A stretch of 64,000 nt of DNA from Pseudacidovorax sp. (GTDB lineage: Bacteria; Pseudomonadota; Gammaproteobacteria; Burkholderiales; Burkholderiaceae_C), in contig NZ_JAGOPN010000020.1 in NCBI RefSeq assembly GCF_017991995.1, positions 1 to 64,000 of the forward strand, written 5' to 3'. Positions 25,155 to 31,402 of the stretch are shown here, piece by piece. The notes under the pieces are model-generated. The model had not been told where the DNA came from, searched no databases, and worked only from the letters and a program-made list of their open reading frames with translations. Made by a program: the position numbers and the translations under genes. Positions within the stretch are counted from its first letter, which is position 1. Every line of letters begins with the position of its first letter.

Positions 25155-26009
25155 CTACGGCGGCTGGCCGCGAGACTGGGGTGGACTGGCGCTTGGGCGG
25201 GTGGTCGCCGGCTGCGAGTTGGCCGCCCAGGGCGCGCCGATCAGGTTTTGCAGGATGGCGTCCGAGTCGTAGTGATCCATCCGGTCGGTAACCTGCAGGT
25301 GGTCCAGCACGGCCAGGGCCTCCGCTCTGCTGCGTGGCGTGATGCTGGCCAGCAGGCCGAAGGCATATTCGTCGTGCGCATCCGCCTCGGGCCCAGGGTC
25401 CCCGGAGGAGGGAAAGGCATTTCGGAGCACGTACAGCCCGTGCCAGTAGGCCCGGACGTGGAGGCAGTCGGCCACCGTTGCCGGTGCCAGCCGCGGGGAG
25501 GCGGCGAAGCGCTCGCAGGCCTTGGCTAGGTCGTACCGATAGTGCCGCGCTTTGGTCGCTCGCATGCCGCGCAGCGCGGCCATGCATTCCTCCTCGGCGG
25601 GTGTGCTGTCCATCAGCGCGGCCTCGCTGCCGAAGCGCGAGAGGGCATCGTGCTGGCGCTGGGCCCTGTCCAGTGCGCGCCGGCCGATGGCCTGGATGTC
25701 ACCAAACCCGAACGTCGAGAGAGCAATGCGCAGCGCGTCCTGGGGGTGGTTCGCCATCATGAAGCGCCGATACCGCTCCTCGATCACGCTAATCGGCGTG
25801 GGGATGAGCCGGGCCGCCTCGAGCGCCTTGTCGATCAGAGCCTGGCTGCCGGTGGCTGCGACCTCCTGCAGCCAGAGCACGGCATCGACCTCGTTGTCGC
25901 CCGTCACGACGCGCTGCGGCGGCATGAACGGCACCACGATGGCGGTGCTGGCGCTCTCGCTGATCGGCGGCAGCGAGAAGAGGGCGCGAAGGGCTTCGTT
26001 GTCGCGCAT
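25155..26009 (-). CDS. Hypothetical phage protein, TPR-like helical
   Basis: 284 aa from the ATG at 26009; a GTG two codons upstream overlaps the stop of the preceding gene (GTGACCATG). The middle part (ALIDKALEAARLIPTPISVIEERYRRFMMANHPQDALRIALSTFGFGDIQAIGRRALDRA) looks like stacked helices, and the C-terminus is Pro/Ser/Gln-rich and probably disordered. No family is recognised. It is in the leftward, repressor-controlled operon, followed by a gap of about 100 bases. Confidence 0.55.
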   Translation of the reverse strand: MRDNEALRALFSLPPISESASTAIVVPFMPPQRVVTGDNEVDAVLWLQEVAATGSQALIDKALEAARLIPTPISVIEERYRRFMMANHPQDALRIALSTFGFGDIQAIGRRALDRAQRQHDALSRFGSEAALMDSTPAEEECMAALRGMRATKARHYRYDLAKACERFAASPRLAPATVADCLHVRAYWHGLYVLRNAFPSSGDPGPEADAHDEYAFGLLASITPRSRAEALAVLDHLQVTDRMDHYDSDAILQNLIGAPWAANSQPATTRPSASPPQSRGQPP

Positions 26010-26011
26010 GG

Positions 26012-26191
26012 TCACTGCCCCCCGATGGCAGCACGCCCACTGCTGGCGCGGCGCTCAAGGGCGCGGCGGCGATGGCTCGCGGCGTGATTGCGGGCCAGCA
26101 GCTGCGCGGCCCAGATGGCGGACTGGAGCAGGGAGCCGCCGGCGGTGCGGCGCATGCGTGCCAGGCGGGCGAAGCAGAGGAGGGCGTCCAT
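26012..26191 (-). CDS. Small basic hypothetical protein
   Basis: 59 aa, short enough to be missed. ATG at 26191 directly follows the upstream stop (TGAATG) and its own stop TGA overlaps the next start. The sequence (MDALLCFARLARMRRTAGGS...) is Arg-rich with a short hydrophobic centre (LLQSAIWAAQLLA). The tight packing with both neighbours is the main evidence that it is translated. No function can be assigned. Confidence 0.5.
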   Translation of the reverse strand: MDALLCFARLARMRRTAGGSLLQSAIWAAQLLARNHAASHRRRALERRASSGRAAIGGQ

Positions 26192-26539
26192 TCAGGCCTC
26201 CACCACGACGAGGTCACCCGAAAGGGTCAGGCCGATTTGGCGGCCCGAGCCGCTGTCCTCGTCGGTGATCGCCTCCTCCAGGCGCATGCATTGCTCACGC
26301 CAGAAGTCGGCCTGCTGATCCGCATAGGAGCGGCGGCGCTCGGCGTCTTCCAGGCGCTCGGCCAGCTCGGCGGCGTGCTGGCGCAGGTGGTCCAGCTCCC
26401 AGCGCTCCAGCCGCCTCTTGAGCTTGACAAGCGCTGGTGTCAGCTCTCGCCCAGGGCTTCGCTCACGGCAAGTGCGATGACCATGCCGGCGCCGGGCAGG
26501 TGGCGTATCAGAAACTTCTTCTTGGATTCGAGCGTGCAT
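26192..26539 (-). CDS. Coiled-coil hypothetical protein, first gene of the leftward operon
   Basis: 115 aa from the ATG at 26539 with GGAGA six bases upstream; a GTG at 26551 is an alternative. A long charged coiled coil (LVKLKRRLERWELDHLRQHAAELAERLEDAERRRSYADQQADFW..., about residues 40-95) is followed by IGLTLSGDLVVVEA. It is the first gene after the leftward promoter at 26575-26603, so it should be the earliest product on derepression. Function unknown. Confidence 0.6.
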   Translation of the reverse strand: MHARIQEEVSDTPPARRRHGHRTCRERSPGRELTPALVKLKRRLERWELDHLRQHAAELAERLEDAERRRSYADQQADFWREQCMRLEEAITDEDSGSGRQIGLTLSGDLVVVEA

Positions 26540-26574
26540 CGAACTCTCCACATGCCAATGGACGGCATGTAGAG

Positions 26575-26603
26575 AGTCTAGATTTACTGAATTTTCAAGT
26601 CAA
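26575..26603 (-). promoter_or_regulatory. Leftward phage promoter/operator (PL-like)
   Basis: On the minus strand TTGACT (26603-26598), a 17-base spacer and TAGACT (26580-26575). The operator-like AGTAAATCTAGACT overlaps the -10 and matches 13 of 14 bases of the sequence at the rightward promoter (27328-27341). A further ACTAGACTT copy is at 26609-26617, inside the repressor gene end. It would drive the leftward operon from 26539 downward under repressor control. Confidence 0.7.
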
Positions 26604-27268
26604 GCATTACTAGACTTCTGTTCCTCCGAGGGGCGCCATAGCGCCTTGGAGACCGTTGCCAGAACTATGTCCAGTTGCTGAATCGACGCGCTCCAGACGT
26701 TGAAAGTTTGCTGGGGGCCCCCGGCGTGGCCGTTGGCAAAAGTCCAACTCTCCTCTTGCAGATTGACGAACTCCGCGAACCTGACTTGTCCATCAGTGGT
26801 CGAAACGACGCAAAAGTCGCCAAAGCTGGGAGGCAGTTCTCCGAGTTGTCGAAGGACAAGAAAGTCGTCTCGCTTGACGATGGGGGCAAGTGTGCCGGTG
26901 TCCATCCTCACCGCATAGGCGTTGGGTAGGTGTATCCCTCGAAGTGCGCCTGCTGTGGTCGGGCTCTCGGGCTTAAAAAAGTACTTGTCGAGTATGACCA
27001 CCGCAGACCCGGTCACTGAGACGTCTCCATCCCGACAGTGCGAGGCACCCGTCCAGATGACTTCCCCCTGCGCGTCGAGTTGGACTTCGTGCGGCAGTGG
27101 GAAGCCGGTCACTGCGGCGATCGACAGAATCTGAGCGTAGCTGGGCTGGTGAGTCCCCGACTCCCACATTCCGACGTTCGACTTTGACCGCCCCATGAAC
27201 TCGCCCAGTTCGGCAAGCGTCCAGCCCCGGCGCTTACGGGCAGCCTTAACCCAGTCCTTCAACTCCAT
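26600..27268 (-). CDS. CI-like phage repressor (Xre HTH + S24-like domain)
   Basis: 222 aa. N-terminal Xre helix-turn-helix (KRRGWTLAELGEFMGRSKSNVGMWESG, about residues 12-38) is followed by a C-terminal S24/LexA-like fold (YAVRMDTGTLAPIVKRDDFLVLRQLGELPPSFGDFCVV). The usual Ser-Lys self-cleavage pair is not obvious, since the expected serine position in GTLAP is not a clear S; so induction may not be by RecA-stimulated cleavage. The gene is flanked on both sides by matching promoter/operators, like lambda cI. It should maintain lysogeny by repressing PL and PR. Confidence 0.85.
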   Translation of the reverse strand: MELKDWVKAARKRRGWTLAELGEFMGRSKSNVGMWESGTHQPSYAQILSIAAVTGFPLPHEVQLDAQGEVIWTGASHCRDGDVSVTGSAVVILDKYFFKPESPTTAGALRGIHLPNAYAVRMDTGTLAPIVKRDDFLVLRQLGELPPSFGDFCVVSTTDGQVRFAEFVNLQEESWTFANGHAGGPQQTFNVWSASIQQLDIVLATVSKALWRPSEEQKSSNA

Positions 27269-27312
27269 GGCTCGATGGTAAAGCGCTGCTGAACAGGCTG
27301 GGCCAGAAAAGC

Positions 27313-27352
27313 TTGACCACTGACTCCAGTAAAACTAGACTTGTCTTGTCTA
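27313..27352 (+). promoter_or_regulatory. Rightward phage promoter/operator (PR-like)
   Basis: TTGACC (27313-27318), a 17-base spacer and TAGACT (27336-27341). The block AGTAAAACTAGACT (27328-27341) matches the leftward operator, and an inverted repeat TAGAC-N7-GTCTA spans 27336-27352. It precedes the Cro-like gene by about 20 bases. Confidence 0.7.
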
Positions 27353-27369
27353 TATTTTCTGGAATTGGC

Positions 27370-27600
27370 ATGGATCACCCGGTCGACAGGGCCGCCAAGT
27401 GCGTGGGCTCTCAAAGTGCTCTGGCCGTCGCGCTCGGAGTCAACAAGACAGCGGTCAGTCAGTGGAAGGAAAAAGGGCGGCGAGTGCCTGCAGAGCACTG
27501 TCCGCGTATCGAGCGTCTGACCGCAGGAGCCGTTCGATGTGAAGAACTGCGCCCAGACGTTGCCTGGGACGTGCTGCGAATGCAGTCGGGCGCTACTTGA
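27370..27600 (+). CDS. Cro/YdaS-like DNA-binding protein
   Basis: 76 aa from the ATG at 27370. The helix-turn-helix (AAKCVGSQSALAVALGVNKTAVSQWKEKGRRVPAEHCPRIERLT) matches the YdaS/Cro family, with the typical VPAEHC after the recognition helix. It is the first gene of the rightward early operon, divergent from the repressor, and likely opposes it in the lysis-lysogeny choice. Confidence 0.85.
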   Translation: MDHPVDRAAKCVGSQSALAVALGVNKTAVSQWKEKGRRVPAEHCPRIERLTAGAVRCEELRPDVAWDVLRMQSGAT

Positions 27601-27814
27601 ACGAACCATCTTCATTGATGCCTGACGACCAGTCGCTCTCATGGCTGGCCGTCACTTCGAAGGTCGCCTTGCTGAGGACACAGTTTTCGGCGTCGATCAG
27701 GGTGAGCCCAGAGATCTTCGCGGTGGTCTCCCTTCCGAGTAGCCCGGTCAACGCCTCAGAGATAACGCGCTCTATGGCTTCCATGGAATGTTTTTTAAAG
27801 AGGTCTGATGCCAT
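27593..27814 (-). CDS. Possible small protein antisense to the early operon
   Basis: 73 aa from the ATG at 27814 with AAGGA eight bases upstream; a GTG at 27859 would lengthen it. The composition is protein-like (MASDLFKKHSMEAIERVISEALTG...LIDAENCVLSKATFEV). It converges on the Cro-like gene with an eight-base overlap and shares the palindromic CATG with the start of the next rightward gene. No family recognised. It competes with no better gene over its length, but antisense location lowers confidence. Confidence 0.45.
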   Translation of the reverse strand: MASDLFKKHSMEAIERVISEALTGLLGRETTAKISGLTLIDAENCVLSKATFEVTASHESDWSSGINEDGSFK

Positions 27815-28082
27815 GAGTAGGTCCTTGAAGTTGCTTGTCGCGATGAACCTTGTCTTCACTGGAGCGGAGATGCGTGAGGACGTCGTCGCTGCCTACATGA
27901 TGGCACTTGGCAGACCTAACGACGCTGCGCTGACAGCAGTGATCGTCGAATGGCTGCGCACCGGCACGCGCATGCCTCTGCCGAGCGAACTGCTCTCCCT
28001 GCTGAACTCTTACCGGCCCCCGACGACGCCCGAGCTCGAGGCTTGCGGCGGCGTGCTGCAACGGAGAGATGCGCATGGTTGA
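27813..28082 (+). CDS. Hypothetical early protein
   Basis: 89 aa from the ATG at 27813, with AAGAGG nine bases upstream. The sequence (VAAYMMALGRPNDAALTAVIVEWLRTGTRMPLPSELLSLL) has the look of small replication-accessory proteins of phages but is not diagnostic. Its start overlaps that of a leftward frame in a shared CATG. Rightward direction fits the early operon. Confidence 0.5.
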   Translation: MSRSLKLLVAMNLVFTGAEMREDVVAAYMMALGRPNDAALTAVIVEWLRTGTRMPLPSELLSLLNSYRPPTTPELEACGGVLQRRDAHG

Positions 28083-28118
28083 CGCACCATGCACCGCAGA
28101 CCCATCGTGCGCCATGAA

Positions 28119-28355
28119 TCACGGCTGGTCGGTCCGCCGAGCGCCCAACCGTAGCGGCAGCACGTCCATTCGTGCAGCGGTAAAGGCCAAGGTGACGCAC
28201 TCGCCGTGCCGCCGGATCAGAACGTGCGTCAACACACGATCCAGCCTGGCCGTGCCGGCTGGCGCTGCTGTGCTGGGCAGCAGGTGGGTCCGGATGCTCG
28301 AGTGCACGACGTCGGCGCCGCGCCGCGGCCTGTGGAAGTGAGAGGGGTAGGGCAT
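28119..28355 (-). CDS. Hypothetical protein antisense to the early operon
   Basis: 78 aa from the ATG at 28355, again sharing a CATG with the rightward CII-like gene start (28354). The sequence (DVVHSSIRTHLLPSTAAPAGTARLDRVLTHVLIRRHGECVTLAFTAARMDVLPLRLG) looks like a compact beta-rich protein with GC-rich third positions. The rightward frame over the same DNA is far less protein-like. No family recognised. Confidence 0.45.
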   Translation of the reverse strand: MPYPSHFHRPRRGADVVHSSIRTHLLPSTAAPAGTARLDRVLTHVLIRRHGECVTLAFTAARMDVLPLRLGARRTDQP

Positions 28356-28665
28356 GTCTGCATCGTCCCCAACCCCGGCCGAAAGGGCCAGAAAGGGCTG
28401 CGTGCTCGTCGCCCGTGCTCTTGCGGAGCCTGGAAGGGCCGCGGCGGTGGCCACGCTGATGGGCCTGTCCGAATCCACCGTGTCCCGCATCCGCAACGAG
28501 CGGGTAGACGAGGTGCTCCTGTTTCTCGCTCACCTGGGCCTGAAGGTGGTGCCCAGCGATTTCCAGTGCGTCGACCAGAAGACGTTCGGCGCCTTCCAGG
28601 TGCTGTGGGAGCGGGCGATGAGCCAGACCTCTGCAGCACGCCTGATCTTCGAGGACGCCGACTGA
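28354..28665 (+). CDS. CII-like phage transcriptional regulator
   Basis: 103 aa. A helix-turn-helix (EPGRAAAVATLMGLSESTVSRIRNE, about residues 28-52) followed by EVLLFLAHLGLKVVPSDFQCVD resembles lambdoid CII proteins, tetrameric activators of lysogeny promoters. It sits between the Cro-like gene and replication genes, the canonical cII place. Its stop overlaps the next start (TGATG). Confidence 0.75.
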   Translation: MSASSPTPAERARKGCVLVARALAEPGRAAAVATLMGLSESTVSRIRNERVDEVLLFLAHLGLKVVPSDFQCVDQKTFGAFQVLWERAMSQTSAARLIFEDAD

Positions 28666-28916
28666 TGATGTCCAGCCCCCACCCCCTTTCAACGGTGCGC
28701 CCTGCTGGCGCTATGCCCGGCGCGGTCGACAAGCAGTTCGCGACGCTGCAGGCCCGCTGCGCCCTGGCTGGCGCTGTGCTGGAGCGATGGCGCGACGAGG
28801 CCGGCCGCCCGACCTACACCCTGACACGCGGCGCCGTCTGCCTCAGCTTGGACAGTGCCGAGGCGGTGGAGACCTGGCTCGCCACCAGCACCGAGGACGC
28901 AGCGACATGGTCGTGA
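28665..28916 (+). CDS. Small hypothetical protein
   Basis: 83 aa starting in the CII-like stop (TGATG), or at the next ATG codon (28668). The C-terminal part (LAGAVLERWRDEAGRPTYTLTRGAVCLSLDSAEAVETWLATS) suggests a small beta-alpha fold, and the order of short coupled genes before the initiator is typical of phage early operons. It overlaps the next gene by 10 bases. Function unknown. Confidence 0.55.
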   Translation: MMSSPHPLSTVRPAGAMPGAVDKQFATLQARCALAGAVLERWRDEAGRPTYTLTRGAVCLSLDSAEAVETWLATSTEDAATWS

Positions 28917-29125
28917 ACTCTCCGCGCGCCGGTGCCCCGGCGGACCTTGCAGCCGAGGCGCTGGCGCTTGTGGCCCGGATCCGTGCTGGCGCTGCGTTGC
29001 CCAACGAACTGCATGTGCGCCTGCAGGCCCTTCGCGCGGCCGGCGACGGGCCGGGCCTTCAGGTCTTCACGCAGCAGATCCAGTGCGCCCTGGCCGCGCA
29101 GCCGCAGGAGCGCGCCGCCCGATGA
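28907..29125 (+). CDS. Small hypothetical protein
   Basis: 72 aa, helical (LAAEALALVARIRAGAALPNELHVRLQALRAAGDGPGLQVFTQQIQCAL). Overlaps its upstream neighbour by 10 bases and the initiator gene by ATGA, so it is co-translated with replication genes. No known family. Confidence 0.55.
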   Translation: MVVNSPRAGAPADLAAEALALVARIRAGAALPNELHVRLQALRAAGDGPGLQVFTQQIQCALAAQPQERAAR

Positions 29126-30006
29126 GCATTGCCGTCATGTCCCGGGTCTGGGAGAAGTCTTCGCACGGTGGCGCTTCGCTGCTGATGATGCTGGCCATCG
29201 CCGACTTCGCCGACGACCAGGGCCGCGCGTACCCCAGCGTTGCGACGCTGGCGCAGAAGTGCCGCGTCCAGCCGCGGACGGCGAACTACACGATCGCGGA
29301 GCTGAAGGCGAGCGGCGAGCTGGAGGTGAAGGTGGGCGCCGGCCCGCGCGGCACGAACCTGTATCGCATCCGCCTGGATCGCCTCAACAGGGCCGACGCG
29401 CGCACCGAACCCCTGCAATCTATTTCACCCCTGCAAGAAGCATCAGGGGTGCAAGAACCTTCACCCCTGAAATCTTCTGCACCCCTGAAAGAAAGTTCAG
29501 GGGTGCAACCCACTGCACCCCTGCAACCGGCTGCACCCCTGCAATCCAGTGCACCGACCCCTGCAATGGGTTGCACGCCCCCCCTGCAACCCATTGCACC
29601 CGAACCGTCATTGAACCATCAAGAACCGTCAGTAGAGGCTAACGCCTCTGTCGGCGGTGCCGACGAACTGCGGTGCCCGACGAAAAAGATCGTCGACCTG
29701 TACCACGAGGTTTTGCCCGAGCTGCCGCGGGTTCGGCTGCAGACGGACGGCAGGACCAGGGCCCTGGCCAGGACTTGGCGCTGGGTCATGGCCAGCTTCC
29801 GCCCTGACGGCACGCGACGCGCCACGACGGCGGAGGAGGGCTTGGCGTGGTTCCGGGAGTACTTCGAGCGCGCCTCGCAGAACGACTTCCTGATGGGCCG
29901 CACGGCGAAGACGGGTGCGCATGCCGGGTGGCAGTGCGACCTCGATTTCCTGCTGTCTGACCGCGGGAAAAAGCACGTCATCGAGCGGACGGAGGCGGTG
30001 CAATGA
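29122..30006 (+). CDS. Phage replication initiator (lambda O-like)
   Basis: 294 aa. The N-terminal 90 residues form a winged helix (LMMLAIADFADDQGRAYPSVATLAQKCRVQPRTANYTIAELKASGELE), as in phage replication initiators. Residues about 96-156 are a low-complexity Pro/Leu/Gln/Ser linker encoded by the iteron array. The C-terminal domain (KIVDLYHEVLPELPRVRL ... MASFRPDGTRRATTAEEGLAWFREYFERASQNDFLMGR ... WQCDLDFLLSD) resembles phage proteins that recruit helicase. The start ATG at 29122 overlaps the previous stop and the end overlaps the helicase gene (ATGA both). An initiator with origin repeats inside its own gene parallels lambda O. Confidence 0.85.
   Translation: MSIAVMSRVWEKSSHGGASLLMMLAIADFADDQGRAYPSVATLAQKCRVQPRTANYTIAELKASGELEVKVGAGPRGTNLYRIRLDRLNRADARTEPLQSISPLQEASGVQEPSPLKSSAPLKESSGVQPTAPLQPAAPLQSSAPTPAMGCTPPLQPIAPEPSLNHQEPSVEANASVGGADELRCPTKKIVDLYHEVLPELPRVRLQTDGRTRALARTWRWVMASFRPDGTRRATTAEEGLAWFREYFERASQNDFLMGRTAKTGAHAGWQCDLDFLLSDRGKKHVIERTEAVQ
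29409..29589 (+). other. Iteron array inside the initiator gene: candidate replication origin
   Basis: Ten copies of a core ACCCCTG(C/A)AA occur in 181 bases. Eight are direct, starting at 29409, 29427, 29463, 29481, 29517, 29535, 29557 and 29580 (the last as CCCCCTGCAA). Two are inverted, as CAGGGGTGCAA at 29444 and 29498. The common spacing is 18 bases. Lambda-type origins lie in the same place, within the O gene, so this is a likely initiator-binding origin. Confidence 0.75.
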
Positions 30007-31349
30007 GCGCGGCCCCGATCACGGCCGAGGCGATCCTCAGCGCGGAGGCGGGCATCCTGGCCGGCGTGCTGATCGACAACGGCACGGTCGACCTGCTGGG
30101 CGATCTGCGGCCCGAGCACTTCGCCGCGCCGCTGCACCGCATGGTGTTCGCCGAGAGCCTGGCGCAGATCCTGGCGGGCAAGCCTGCCGACGTCGTGTCG
30201 GTGGCGGTGGCGCTGGGCGAGCGCACGACCGCCGCCGAGGTGCACGCGCTGACGACGCACCTGCCGAGCCCGGCGAGCCTGCGCAGGTACGCCGAACTGC
30301 TCAGAGACCGTCACCAGGAGCTGGCGCTGCGCCGTGTGGCCGGCGAGATCGCCGACCTGGCCGACGACCGCGACAGCCCCATCGCGCAGCGCATCGAGTC
30401 CGCGCAGTCCAAGCTGGCCACCCTCGAGACGGCTGCGGTGGGCGGTGCGGCCTGGCTGGATGTCGGCGAAGGCATGGTGCAGCACTCGCAGGTGCTGGAG
30501 GACCGGCTCGAAGGGCGCATCGTGGCCTTTCCGACCGGTTTGGGCGCGGTAGACGAGCAACTCGACGGCGGCCTCCGCCCTGGGCAGCTGGTGATCCTGG
30601 CCGCGCGGCCCTCCATGGGCAAGTCGGCGCTGGGGCTGACGATCTGCTCCAACATGGCCGCGGAGCGTCCGGTCGGCTTCGTATCGCTGGAGATGTCGCA
30701 CACCGACGTGCTGGACCGCCTCACCGCCTCGCTCTCGCGGGTGCCCATGTCTTCGGTCCTCCGGCCGGCGGCCGGCGACGGTCTGGACTGGGAGCGTGTG
30801 ACCGAGGGCATCGAATCGGCCCGCAGGTTGCGCCTCCACCTGCTCGACCAGCCGGGGGCCACGCTGCGCCAGGTGAGCATGCTGGCGCGCTCGCTCAAGC
30901 GCCGGCATGGGCTGGCGCTGCTGGTCGTCGACTACCTCGGCCTGATGGCTGGCTCTGACCCGCGCGCGCAGCGCGTCCACCAGATCGAGGAGATCACCCG
31001 CGGCCTGAAGACCCTGGCGAAGGATCTCGGCATCGCCGTGCTGGCGCTGGCCCAGTTGAACCGGGACGCGGAGAAGCGTGCGGACCCCACGCCTGTGCTG
31101 TCCGACCTGCGCGACTCCGGCGCGATCGAGCAGGACGCGGACGTCGTGATGTTCCTGCATCGGCCCATTGCCTCGAATCCCGGCCTCGGCCAGGACTGGG
31201 AGCACTACGCCAAGGTGCGCGTCGCAAAGGTTCGCCAGGGCCGCACCGGTGACGTGCACCTGCGATTCGATGGCGCGCACCAGCGCTTCGAGGCATGGCT
31301 GGCGCCGGTGCCGCACCGCGCTGCGAAGGGCAGGGGAGCGGACCTGTAG
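30003..31349 (+). CDS. Replicative DNA helicase, DnaB family
   Basis: 448 aa, close to bacterial DnaB (about 470). The N-terminal helical domain (AILSAEAGILAGVLIDNG...) is joined to the RecA-like motor with Walker A ARPSMGKSA (about residue 200), Walker B LLVVDYLGLM, and LAQLNRDAEKRADPTPVLSDLRDSGAIEQDADVV, all DnaB hallmarks. It is encoded directly after the initiator with an ATGA overlap, so the element brings its own initiator and helicase and should rely on the host for primase and polymerase. Confidence 0.92.
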   Translation: MSAAPITAEAILSAEAGILAGVLIDNGTVDLLGDLRPEHFAAPLHRMVFAESLAQILAGKPADVVSVAVALGERTTAAEVHALTTHLPSPASLRRYAELLRDRHQELALRRVAGEIADLADDRDSPIAQRIESAQSKLATLETAAVGGAAWLDVGEGMVQHSQVLEDRLEGRIVAFPTGLGAVDEQLDGGLRPGQLVILAARPSMGKSALGLTICSNMAAERPVGFVSLEMSHTDVLDRLTASLSRVPMSSVLRPAAGDGLDWERVTEGIESARRLRLHLLDQPGATLRQVSMLARSLKRRHGLALLVVDYLGLMAGSDPRAQRVHQIEEITRGLKTLAKDLGIAVLALAQLNRDAEKRADPTPVLSDLRDSGAIEQDADVVMFLHRPIASNPGLGQDWEHYAKVRVAKVRQGRTGDVHLRFDGAHQRFEAWLAPVPHRAAKGRGADL

Positions 31350-31402
31350 GCCCTGCCCATCGCGTTCCACACCACCACCCAACCCCCCAGAGAGAACCTC
31401 GC

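Noticed and set aside
28069..28341. Rightward 90-codon frame between the early genes
   Set aside because: Composition is Arg/Cys/Trp-rich and unlike a protein; the opposite strand is more convincing here.
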